From: Schlegelella_A sp963778525
Lineage (GTDB): Bacteria > Pseudomonadota > Gammaproteobacteria > Burkholderiales > Burkholderiaceae_C
Length of the DNA: 64,000 bases
Direction: 5' to 3'
NCBI GenBank assembly: GCA_963778525.1
Contig: CAVZUJ010000003.1
Coordinates: 62,001-126,000 of the forward strand
Shown here: positions 56,528 through 64,000 of the stretch, piece after piece
How the letters are laid out: every line of letters begins with the position of its first letter
Numbering within the stretch: position 1 is the first letter of the stretch
Position numbers and translations under genes: made by a program
Notes under the pieces: model-generated
Database searches by the model: none
What the model was told of the DNA's origin: nothing
The model's input: only the letters and a program-made list of their open reading frames with translations

Positions 56528-58543
56528 ATGACACCTTCGTTCGCCAATAGTCTCGACGCCCTCGGCGGCTGGCGCGCCGCGCTCGGCGAACGGCTGGATG
56601 CGCTCGCCAGGTACCTTGCCGAGCATGATCTGGCGCACGGTCCGGCGACCGAGCACCTCGACGCCTTGCGCGAGCGGCTCGGCAACGAGAAGCTCGTGGT
56701 GGCCTTCGTGGCCGAGTTTTCGCGCGGCAAGTCCGAGCTCATCAACGCCATCTTCTTCGCCGACACCGGCCGGCGCATCCTGCCGGCGACTCCGGGGCGC
56801 ACGACGATGTGCCCGGTGGAGCTGGGCTGGAACGGCGCCGAGCCGCCATCGCTGATGCTGTTGCCGATCGAGACGCGGCTCGAGGGCCTGGCCCTCGGCG
56901 AGCTGCGGGCTCAGCCGCGCGCCTGGCGCCGCCTCGAGCTCGACGTCGACAACGCCGATCAGCTCGCCAATTCGCTCGTCGAGGTGACGCGAACCGAGTG
57001 GGTGACCGAAGAGCAGGCACGCGCGCTCGGCTTCTGGGACGACGAGCAGCCCGACGACAATCCGCCGCGCAACGACGAGGGCAAGGTCGAGGTGCCGGCC
57101 TGGCGCCATGCGCTCATCAACTACCCGCATCCGCTCCTGCGCCAAGGCCTGGTCGTGCTCGATACGCCGGGCCTGAACGCGATCGGCGCCGAGCCCGAGC
57201 TGACCTTGAGCCTCCTGCCGTCGGCGCATGCCACGGTCTTCATTCTCGGTGCCGATACCGGCGTCACCAAGTCCGACCTGGCGATCTGGCGCGACCACCT
57301 CGGCGCGCACGCACCGACCCGCTTCGTCGTGCTGAACAAGATCGACACGCTCGAGGATCCCCTGGCCACCGTGGCCCAGGTCGAGGCGCAGATCGTGTCG
57401 CAGCAGCGCGAGACCGCACGCACGCTCGGCATCGCGACGCAACGCGTCTTTCCGATTTCCGCGCGCCAGGCGCTCGCGGCGCGCGTCGCCGGCGACGAGA
57501 TGCGGCTGAACGAAAGCCGACTGCCGCTGCTCGAAGCGGCGCTCGGCGCGCAGCTGCTGCCGCAGCGGCGCCAGGTGCTCGAACAGGTAGTGCAGGAAGG
57601 CGCACTGCAGATCGAGAACCAGGTCGTGCGCCACATCGGCGACTCGCGCCGCCAGTTGGCCGAGCAGACGCTCGAGCTGCGCGGCCTGCGCGGCAAGAAC
57701 AACGCCAAGGTGCGCTTGATGATCAAGCGCGTCGATGCCGAGACTTCGGAGTTCGAGGAATGCACGACGCTGCTGCAGGCGATGCGCGCCGTGCACGCGC
57801 GCATGCTGAAGGACATGCTCGTCGACCTCTCCTCGGATCGCGTCCGCGACGAGGTCGCCGAGATGCAGAGCTCGATGGGCGGCTCGATCCTCAACCTCGG
57901 CGCCAAGAAGGCCTTCCTCGCCCTGTGCGAGCGCCTGCGCGAATTGCTCGCCTCGGCGCAGCGCCGCAACAGCGAGATCCGGGAAATGCTCGGCGCCTCG
58001 TTTGCCCGGCTGAATGCCGAGTTCGGCTTCAGCCTGGCGCTCGGCAAGCCGCTCGAGTTCGAGCGCTTCGCAAGCGAGCTGCAGCTCATCGAGAGCAACT
58101 ACGTCCAGTACCTCGGCCTGACGCTGGCGCTGCGGCTGGCGCAGCCGAAGTTCATGGAGCAATTCCGCCGGATGCTGATCTCCAAGCTGCGCGTCGTCTT
58201 CGAGAACGCTTCGAGCGAGCTCGAGCTCTGGAACAAGGCAGTCTCGGCGCAGGTCGATTCGCAGCTGCGGGAACGTCGCAAGGCGTTCAAGCGGCGGCGC
58301 GAAACGATGGAAAAGATCCAGAGCGCGGCCGGCGAGCTCGAGGCCCGCATCGAGGAGATCGATACCCAGGACCAGCGCCTGCTGCAGTTCCAGACCCGCA
58401 CCAGTGAGCTTGCCGAAGCCTTGCGCGAGCACGCCTTTGCCGCGCCGATGGCGACCGACGCCGAAGTTCCGCTCGACATTCCGCTCTTCGGCGACGAAGT
58501 TCCGGTCAGCGACAACGAAGACGCGTTGCAGCGCCAGGCGTGA
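56528..58543 (+). CDS. Dynamin-family large GTPase
   Basis: A 671-residue protein. G1 P-loop AEFSRGKSELINAIF, G2 TPGRTTMCPVEL, G3 DTPGLN and G4 NKID are all present within residues ~60-270. A long helical stalk follows (DSRRQLAEQTLELRGLRGKN, LRERRKAFKRRRETMEKIQSAAGELEARIEEID in part), without a clear membrane anchor. Bacterial dynamin-like proteins act in membrane remodelling or chromosome/replication linkage (CrfC). It sits between mutM and mutY, with the mutY region starting directly after, suggesting a stable neighbourhood but no proven repair role. Confidence 0.88.
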   Translation: MTPSFANSLDALGGWRAALGERLDALARYLAEHDLAHGPATEHLDALRERLGNEKLVVAFVAEFSRGKSELINAIFFADTGRRILPATPGRTTMCPVELGWNGAEPPSLMLLPIETRLEGLALGELRAQPRAWRRLELDVDNADQLANSLVEVTRTEWVTEEQARALGFWDDEQPDDNPPRNDEGKVEVPAWRHALINYPHPLLRQGLVVLDTPGLNAIGAEPELTLSLLPSAHATVFILGADTGVTKSDLAIWRDHLGAHAPTRFVVLNKIDTLEDPLATVAQVEAQIVSQQRETARTLGIATQRVFPISARQALAARVAGDEMRLNESRLPLLEAALGAQLLPQRRQVLEQVVQEGALQIENQVVRHIGDSRRQLAEQTLELRGLRGKNNAKVRLMIKRVDAETSEFEECTTLLQAMRAVHARMLKDMLVDLSSDRVRDEVAEMQSSMGGSILNLGAKKAFLALCERLRELLASAQRRNSEIREMLGASFARLNAEFGFSLALGKPLEFERFASELQLIESNYVQYLGLTLALRLAQPKFMEQFRRMLISKLRVVFENASSELELWNKAVSAQVDSQLRERRKAFKRRRETMEKIQSAAGELEARIEEIDTQDQRLLQFQTRTSELAEALREHAFAAPMATDAEVPLDIPLFGDEVPVSDNEDALQRQA

Positions 58544-58568
58544 GCCGGGGCTCGCGCCGCATGTCGCG

Positions 58569-59630
58569 TTGAAGGGTCGGCCCCGCCTGCCTGCGGATTT
58601 CGGGGCGCGCATCGTCTCGTGGCAGCGAACGCACGGCCGCCATGGCCTGCCGTGGCAGCAGCAGCGCGATCCCTATCGGGTGTGGCTCTCGGAGGTGATG
58701 CTGCAGCAGACGCAGGTCGCGACCGTGCTGGCCTACTTCGACCGCTTCGTCGCCCGCTTTCCCGACGTGCGGGCCCTGGCAGCGGCGACGCAAGACGACG
58801 TGCTGGCCCTCTGGAGCGGCCTCGGCTACTACGGCCGCGCCCGCAATCTGCATCGCTGCGCCCAGGTCGTCGTCGCCGAGCATGGCGGCAAGTTTCCGCA
58901 AAGCAGTGCCGCGCTCGCCGAGCTGCCCGGCATCGGCCGCTCCACGGCGGCCGCGATCGCCGCGTTCTGCTTCGGCGAGCGCGTGGCCATCCTCGACGGC
59001 AACGTCAAGCGGGTGCTCGCCCGCGTGCTCGCGTTCGAGGGCGACCTCGCGCAGGCGAGCGCCGAGCGCGAGCTGTGGGATGCGGCGACGGCTCTGCTGC
59101 CTGTCGACGCCGTCGACGTGTACACCCAGGGCTTGATGGATCTCGGCGCGACGATCTGCATCGCCCGCTCGCCGCGCTGCCTGCTCTGCCCCGTGCACAC
59201 GCTGTGCGGGGCGGCGAAGCAGGGCGCGCAGGAGCGCTATCCGGTGAAGACACGGCGCCTGCTGCGTGGCCGCCGCGAAAACGTCTGGCTCGATCTGCGC
59301 TGGCGCGATCGGGTCTGGCTGGTGCAGCGGCCCGAGAGCGGCGTCTGGGCCGGCCTGTGGAGCTGGCCGGAGTTCGAATCGACGGCCGCCTTCGAGCGCG
59401 CGAGCAAGGGCTGGCCGGGACATGCGGAATCCTTGCCCGCGTTCAAGCACGTGCTGACCCATTTCGACTGGCTGTTGCAGCCGGTGCGCTGGACGATTCC
59501 GGCGCGCAGCCCGGAACGCGTCGTCTCGCCCTTGCTGGCGGCCTGGCCGACCGGCCGATGGTTCGATCTCGACGCCGCCTTCGCGCTCGGCTTGCCGGCG
59601 CCGCTGCGCAAACGCCTCGCCCGCGACTAG
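58569..59630 (+). CDS. mutY: Adenine DNA glycosylase
   Basis: MutY removes A opposite 8-oxoG, complementing MutM. Blocks: WLSEVMLQQTQVATVLAYF, helix-hairpin-helix LPGIGRSTAAAIAAF, catalytic Asp in ILDGNVKRVLAR, [4Fe-4S] ligands in CIARSPRCLLCPVHTLC (C-x6-C-x2-C-x5-C) and a C-terminal NUDIX-like domain (FKHVLTHFDW). No ATG or GTG fits the frame; TTG 58569 is the best start. ATG 58561 is in another frame and stops after three codons, so a one-base error near 58565 is possible. Confidence 0.9.
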   Translation: MKGRPRLPADFGARIVSWQRTHGRHGLPWQQQRDPYRVWLSEVMLQQTQVATVLAYFDRFVARFPDVRALAAATQDDVLALWSGLGYYGRARNLHRCAQVVVAEHGGKFPQSSAALAELPGIGRSTAAAIAAFCFGERVAILDGNVKRVLARVLAFEGDLAQASAERELWDAATALLPVDAVDVYTQGLMDLGATICIARSPRCLLCPVHTLCGAAKQGAQERYPVKTRRLLRGRRENVWLDLRWRDRVWLVQRPESGVWAGLWSWPEFESTAAFERASKGWPGHAESLPAFKHVLTHFDWLLQPVRWTIPARSPERVVSPLLAAWPTGRWFDLDAAFALGLPAPLRKRLARD

Positions 59631-59642
59631 CCAGTTGGCGGC

Positions 59643-60266
59643 TCAGTGCGTGCCGTGCCTGGTGCGCATCAGCGAATCGACGATGTCGAGGCGCGCGACC
59701 GGATCGGCGAGCGCCATCAGGCGTTGCTTCGCCTCGAGCGGAAGAGGCAGGATCTCGCACCAGCGGTTGGCGACCCAGCCGACGCTGTCGAAGCGGTGCG
59801 GCTCGAGAAAGGGCTTCGCGCCCTGCGCCGCCAGGCTGGCGATGGCCTCGGCCAGGCTCTTCACGATGTGCGCGTGGCTCGCTCCGGGCGGCACGGTCGG
59901 GTCTTCCATCACGTCGCTCGTGTGGCCGAGCCACAGGCCGTCGACTTGCTGGCGCGTCGCGCCGAGCGCGAAGCGCCGTGTGCCGCGGCAACGCACGTTG
60001 AGGATGCCGGCTTGCGCGCTGTCGACGTCGATCAGCTCGGCGAGCGTGCCGACTTCATACAGCGACACCGGCTCGGTCGACCCGCGCGCCTCGCCGCCGC
60101 TCTTCAGGCACACGACTCCGAACGGCTGCGATTCGCGCATGCAGCGCGACATCAGGTCGAGATAGCGCGTCTCGAAGATCTTCAGATCGAGCAGGCCGTC
60201 CGGGAAGAAAACGGTTCGCAGCGGAAAGAGCGGCAGCTCGAGGTCCGAGAGCGCGATCTCGTTCAC
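59643..60266 (-). CDS. LON substrate-binding domain protein
   Basis: GTG 60266 overlaps the rapZ stop (GTGA). The 207-residue protein is a stand-alone LON N-terminal domain: LELPLFPLRTVFFPDGLLDLKIFETRYLDLMSRC in part, FGVVCLKSG, VGTLAELIDVD and a helical C-terminus (LPLPLEAKQRLMALADPVARLDIV in part). There is no AAA+ or protease domain. Such proteins may bind unfolded or specific substrates; role unsettled. Convergent with mutY. Confidence 0.85.
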   Translation of the reverse strand: MNEIALSDLELPLFPLRTVFFPDGLLDLKIFETRYLDLMSRCMRESQPFGVVCLKSGGEARGSTEPVSLYEVGTLAELIDVDSAQAGILNVRCRGTRRFALGATRQQVDGLWLGHTSDVMEDPTVPPGASHAHIVKSLAEAIASLAAQGAKPFLEPHRFDSVGWVANRWCEILPLPLEAKQRLMALADPVARLDIVDSLMRTRHGTH

Positions 60267-61132
60267 GACGTATCGAGCTCGCGGTGGCGGATGAAGGTGG
60301 CGGCGCTGCTGCGAAACGCCGCGGCGAGCCTCTCCACGAACCAGACGGAGCGGTGCTGCCCGCCGGTACAGCCGATCGCCACCGTCAGGTAGGCACGCTG
60401 GTCGGCCTCGAAGGCCGGCAGCCAGTGCCGCAGGAAGGCGTCGATCTGCTCCAGCATTTCCGTGACCTCGGGTTGGGCCGCGAGGTATTCGGCCACCGGC
60501 GCGTCGCGTCCGGTGAGTGGGCGCAGCTCGCGCACGTAGTGCGGGTTCGGCAAGGCGCGCACATCGAAGACGTAGTCGGCATCGAGGGGCACGCCGTGCC
60601 GATAGGCAAAGCTCTCGAAGACGAGCGTGAGGCGACTGTCGGCGGCCCCCACCAGCTCTCGGATCCAGGCGCGTAGCTGCGTCGGCCGCAGGCTGCTGGT
60701 GTCGACGATGGTCGAGACGTCGCGCAGATTGGCAAGGAGCTGGCGTTCGAGCTCGATCGCTTCGATCAGCGCACCGCGATCGGCGAGCGGATGGGCGCGC
60801 CGCGTTTCCGAGAAACGCCGTACCAGGGCACTGGTGCTGGCGTCCAGAAAGATCGCCTGGATGGCGACGCCTTCGCCGCGCAATTGCGCCAGCAGCGGCA
60901 GCAGGTGCGGCAACGTGTCGGCACTGCGCACGTCGACCGCGATGGCGACGCGCCGGTCGCGCCGCTGCTGCTCGAGGCGCAGGAAGTCGCGCAGCAATTC
61001 CGGCGGCAGGTTGTCGACGCAGAAGAATCCAGCGTCTTCGAGCGCATGCAGCGCCACCGATTTGCCCGAGCCGGAAATGCCCGTGACGAGCACCACCTCG
61101 CGGGAGGGGCCGACCCCTTCGGGGTCGCTCAT
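60263..61132 (-). CDS. rapZ: RNase adapter protein RapZ (YvcJ-like P-loop ATPase)
   Basis: A 289-residue nucleotide-binding protein. Walker A is VTGISGSGKSVAL near the N-terminus; GFFCVDNLPPELL, FLDASTSALVRRFSETRRAHPL in part, FAYRHGVPLDADYVFDVRALPNP in part, and the C-terminal GCTGGQHRSVW are family hallmarks. In E. coli it steers RNase E to GlmZ and so tunes amino-sugar synthesis. ATG 61132 overlaps recN by ATGA, and the stop overlaps the LON-domain gene. No rpoN or hpf genes are adjacent. Confidence 0.93.
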   Translation of the reverse strand: MSDPEGVGPSREVVLVTGISGSGKSVALHALEDAGFFCVDNLPPELLRDFLRLEQQRRDRRVAIAVDVRSADTLPHLLPLLAQLRGEGVAIQAIFLDASTSALVRRFSETRRAHPLADRGALIEAIELERQLLANLRDVSTIVDTSSLRPTQLRAWIRELVGAADSRLTLVFESFAYRHGVPLDADYVFDVRALPNPHYVRELRPLTGRDAPVAEYLAAQPEVTEMLEQIDAFLRHWLPAFEADQRAYLTVAIGCTGGQHRSVWFVERLAAAFRSSAATFIRHRELDTS

Positions 61133-62851
61133 GGCGATCCCTTGCGTGCTGGCGTGGCGCGGGCCTTGGCGCCCGACGACAGCATTTCCTGCGCATGCGC
61201 CAGGCTCGTCGACGACAGCTTCTCGCCGCCCAGCATGCGCGCGATCTCGGCGACACGCGCTTCGCCGGCCACCGTGTCGGCGGCGCTGCGCGTCTTGCCG
61301 GCGTCGGTCTGCTTGGAGACGACGAAGTGGTGGTCGGCACACGCCGCCACCTGCGGCAGGTGGGTGACGGCAAGCACCTGGCGCTCGCGCCCGAGCTGCT
61401 TCATCAGACGGCCGACGGTTTCCGCGACGGCGCCGCCGATGCCGGCATCGACCTCGTCGAAGATGAGCGTGCCCGGTGCCTCGCTGCCGGTGTCGAGCTC
61501 GCTCGTGACGACGGCCACCGAGAGCGCGATGCGCGACAGCTCGCCGCCGGAGGCGACCTTGCCGAGCGGCCGCGGCGTCGTGCCGGCGTGGCCGGCGACG
61601 AGAAATTCCGCCGATTCGAGGCCGAACGATTGCGGCGACTCGGTCGCCGCGAGCGCGATCTCGAACTGACCGCCGGCCATGCCGAGCTGCTGCATCGCGC
61701 GCGTGACCGCGGCAGCCAGTTTCGGCGCCGCGCTGCGCCGCAGCGACGAGACGCGCTTCGCTTCGCTGTCGTAAGCCTTCCGTGCGGCGTCGCTGGCAGC
61801 ACGCAGGCCGTCGAGATCGGCGGCGGCATCGAGAGCGCGCAGCTCCGTCTTCCATTCGGCCAGGAGCGCCGGCAGCTCGGCCGGCGGCCGGCGATAGCGG
61901 CGCGCCAGCGCGACCCAGGCCGAGAGGCGTTCGTCGAGCGCGCGCAGGCGCTCGGGGTCGAGCTCGGCGCGGTCGAGATAGCTCGCCAGCGTATGCGCCG
62001 CGTCGCGCAGCTGCGCCTCGGCGCCACGGAGCGACTCGATCGTCGCTTCGAGACGGGCGTCGAACGGGGCGACGTGCTGCAAGGCATCGATGGCGCTGCC
62101 GGCCAGCGCCTCGGCGTTGCTGCCGGCATCCGACTCACCGCCGGAGACGGCCTCGAGCGCGCTGCGCGCTGCGTCGATCAGCGACTGGCCGTTCGCCAGG
62201 CGCGTGTGCTCGGCATCGAGCTCGGCCCATTCGTCGGCGCCGGGTGCAAGCTTGTCGACCTCGCCGATCTGCCAGGCGAGGCGCTCGCGCTCGCGCTCGA
62301 GGTCGCCCTGCTTTTCGGTCGCGGCAGCGAGCGCCTGCGCCGCCTCGCGCCAGGCCGCCCAGCGGGCCGCGAGCGGCTTGCCGTCGACGCGGGCATAGGC
62401 GTCGAGCACGCCGCGCACCGAGGGCGCGCGCGTCAGGCTTTGCCAGGCGTGCTGGCCGTGGATGTCGACCAGCCGCTCGCCGGCTTCGCGCAGCTGCGCC
62501 ACGGTGGCCGCGCTGCCGTTGATCCACGCCCGGCTCTTGCCTTGCGCATCGATGGCGCGCCGCAGCAGCAGGCGGCCGGCATCTTCCTCGGCGCCGGCAT
62601 CGAAGCCGCCTTCGGCGAGCCAGTCGGCACAGCGCCGGCGGCGTGTCGAACTCGGCCGTGATCTCGGCCCGCGCCGCGCCTTCGCGCACCACGCCGGCGT
62701 CGCCGCGGCCGCCGAGCGCGAGCTGCAGCGCATCGACGAGGATCGACTTGCCGGCGCCGGTTTCGCCGGTGAGCACGGTCAGGCCCGACGCGAGCTCGAT
62801 CTCGAGGGCGTCGACGATGACGAAGTCGCGGATCGAGAGGCGATGCAACAT
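61129..62851 (-). CDS. recN: DNA repair protein RecN (one frameshift)
   Basis: ATG 62851 begins LHRLSIRDFVIVDALEIEL, with Walker A LTGETGAGKSILVDALQLALGGR in part. The frame breaks near 62636 (EFDTPPA to ADWLAEGGF) and resumes with RAWINGSAATVAQLRE, DIHGQHAWQSLT, a long coiled coil, signature VASGGELSRIAL and Walker B TLIFDEVDAGIGGAVAE. An SMC-like protein of double-strand-break repair. It follows nadK across a repeat and overlaps rapZ. Confidence 0.9.
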
Positions 62852-62865
62852 CGTTCGATTACGAG

Positions 62866-62941
62866 TGGGCCGGGCGCCGGGCCGCCCCAAGCCCGGCCGC
62901 GCCCCCTCGGGGGGCAGCGAACGAAGAGAGCGTGGGGGCGT
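62866..62941. repeat. Burkholderiales-type C/G-run intergenic repeat
   Basis: The spacer between nadK and recN contains CGCCCCCTCGGGGGGCAGCG, AACGAAGAGAGCGTGGGGGC and a flanking GGGCCGCCCCAAGCCCGG. I recall this arrangement (C-run/TC/G-run hairpin, AACGAAG..GAGCGTGGGGG) as a widespread intergenic element in Burkholderiales genomes. It forms a strong hairpin on either strand and separates the two genes. Confidence 0.65.
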
Positions 62942-63817
62942 TCATTCCTCGCCCGAGGCCCAGTGCAGCTTGCCGCGCAGCGTGCCGAAGTAGCTCCAGC
63001 CGCGCGGATGCAGGAAGCGCACCCGATGCGCCGAGCGGCGCACGCAGATGCGGTCGCCGTGCGCCAGGCTGGTGAGCGACTGCATGTCGAAGTTCACGCT
63101 GGCGTCGCGGCCGGCGACGATCTCGATCACGATCTCGCCGAAATCCGGAACCACGATCGGCCGGTTCGAGAGCGCATGGGGGGCGATCGGCACCACGACC
63201 CAGCCGGCGATGCTCGGATGCAGGATCGGGCCGCCCGCTGAAAGCGCATACGCCGTCGAGCCCGTGGGCGAGCCCACGATCAGGCCGTCGGCGCGCAGGT
63301 TGGCGACGAACTCGCCGTCGATTTCGATCTTCAGCTCGACCATGCCGGCGGTGGCGCCGCGGCTGACGATCACGTCGTTGAGGGCGAAGCTCTCGAAGAT
63401 GGTGGCGCCGTCGCGCTTGACGCCGCCTTCGAGCATGGCCCGCTGCTCTTCGTCGTATTCGCCGTCGAGCATCGGCGGCAGGATCTCGGCGAACCTGTCG
63501 AAGGCGACGTCGGTGATGAAGCCGAGCCGGCCCTGGTTGATGCCGACCAGCGGCGTGCCGTGGCGGGCGAGCTGGCGGGCGATGCCGAGCATGGTGCCGT
63601 CGCCGCCGAGAACGATGGCGATGTCGCAGGCCGCGCCGAGCGCGTCGGCGTCGAGGCTGGGCCAGCCGATGATGCCGGTCTGGCGCGCCGTCTCGTTCTC
63701 GACCGAGACGCGCAGGCCGCGGCCCTCGAGAAAGCGGGCGATCGACTCGAGCTCTTCGCGGATGCCGCCGGACTGGAATTTGCCGACGAGCGCAGCGTGC
63801 CGGAAGCGGGTCGACAT
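62942..63817 (-). CDS. nadK: NAD kinase
   Basis: ATG 63817 gives STRFRHAALVGKFQSGG, the usual start; a longer frame upstream crosses the divergent promoter. The 291-residue enzyme has the GGDGT motif (IVLGGDGTMLGIAR), GINQGRLGFITD, LNDVIVSRG and LIVGSPTGSTAYALSAGGPI in part. It phosphorylates NAD to NADP. Divergent from hrcA, as in most betaproteobacteria. Confidence 0.95.
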   Translation of the reverse strand: MSTRFRHAALVGKFQSGGIREELESIARFLEGRGLRVSVENETARQTGIIGWPSLDADALGAACDIAIVLGGDGTMLGIARQLARHGTPLVGINQGRLGFITDVAFDRFAEILPPMLDGEYDEEQRAMLEGGVKRDGATIFESFALNDVIVSRGATAGMVELKIEIDGEFVANLRADGLIVGSPTGSTAYALSAGGPILHPSIAGWVVVPIAPHALSNRPIVVPDFGEIVIEIVAGRDASVNFDMQSLTSLAHGDRICVRRSAHRVRFLHPRGWSYFGTLRGKLHWASGEE

Positions 63818-63886
63818 TCGCGGGATTACACCACAGCGACCCTCTTGGCCGCAGTCGAAAATGGCTTCATCGATACTCCCCACACC

Positions 63887-64000
63887 ATGCTCGACGAGCG
63901 CGCCAAGACCCTGCTCAAAGCCCTGGTCGAACGCTACATAGCCGACGGCCAGCCGGTGGGCTCGCGCACGCTTTCGCGCGCCAGCGGCCTCGAGCTCTCG
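63887..64000 (+). CDS. hrcA: Heat-inducible transcription repressor HrcA, N-terminal part
   Basis: ATG 63887 begins LDERAKTLLKALVERYIADGQ in part, then PVGSRTLSRASGLELS, the winged-helix N-terminus of HrcA; the gene continues past the window. It represses groE/dnaK-type heat-shock genes through CIRCE operators. No CIRCE element is visible in the short spacer before it. Order nadK/hrcA confirms the call. Confidence 0.92.
   Translation, partial: MLDERAKTLLKALVERYIADGQPVGSRTLSRASGLELS

Noticed and set aside
63818..63886. CIRCE or sigma-32 promoter before hrcA
   Set aside because: I looked for the CIRCE inverted repeat and CTTGAAA/CCCCAT boxes and found neither convincingly in this short spacer.

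Overview
This is a very GC-rich, densely coded stretch of a betaproteobacterial chromosome, most likely order Burkholderiales. Three things support this: the gene order rsmD-coaD-ferredoxin, pth-rplY-prs-tRNA-Gln-ispE-lolB-TPR, mutM/mutY, rapZ-recN-nadK/hrcA; the order ABC exporter-bolA-murA-hisG-D-C-B-H-A-F; and a C/G-run intergenic repeat of a kind I recall from Burkholderiales. There is no phage, insertion sequence, CRISPR array or rRNA. One tRNA (Gln, UUG) is present.

Layout. 0-6 kb: end of a TMEM175-type channel gene, a Gln-rich exported Adhesin_E-like protein, trxC, a Rieske oxygenase, an unrecognised 530-residue protein and a duplicated DUF883-type membrane protein. 6.3-12.2 kb: a tripartite RND efflux operon (pump, adaptor, outer-membrane factor). 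12.2-16.2 kb: a second Rieske oxygenase, a phosphatidylserine-synthase-like enzyme, small proteins and zwf. 16.3-21.6 kb: an Fe3+/phosphonate-type ABC importer with a PEP-mutase/isocitrate-lyase-family enzyme inside the operon. 21.6-28.6 kb: MFS exporter, two hydrolases, a molybdopterin oxidoreductase and a lipoprotein peptidase. 28.6-30.8 kb: PHA-system protein, acyl-CoA-binding protein and wax-ester/triacylglycerol synthase, a storage-lipid neighbourhood. 30.8-35.4 kb: a livJHMGF-type importer. 35.4-35.7 kb: a large imperfect palindrome. 35.7-39.9 kb: TPR-like protein, TetR regulator, ABC-2 exporter, amidohydrolase. 39.9-47.6 kb: bolA, murA and histidine genes lacking hisI and hisE. 47.6-64 kb: housekeeping genes for RNA modification, cofactors, translation, lipoprotein sorting and DNA repair, ending in the start of hrcA.

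The main caution is quality. Many essential or conserved genes are broken by one-base indels, mostly insertions, clustered at about 19.6-20.7, 30.9-34.9, 37.5-38.7 and 40.4-48.1 kb, with isolated cases near 10.7, 12.7, 22.3 and 62.6 kb. Protein similarity continues cleanly across each break, so I read these as consensus errors, not pseudogenes, and annotate the genes end to end.

I see no unmistakably new multi-gene system. The best leads are the orphan 530-residue protein (3684-5276), the ~200-bp palindrome (35460-35666), the enzyme inside the ABC importer operon (16307-21652), the RND pump without the usual proton-relay residues, and the ACBP/WS-DGAT pair.
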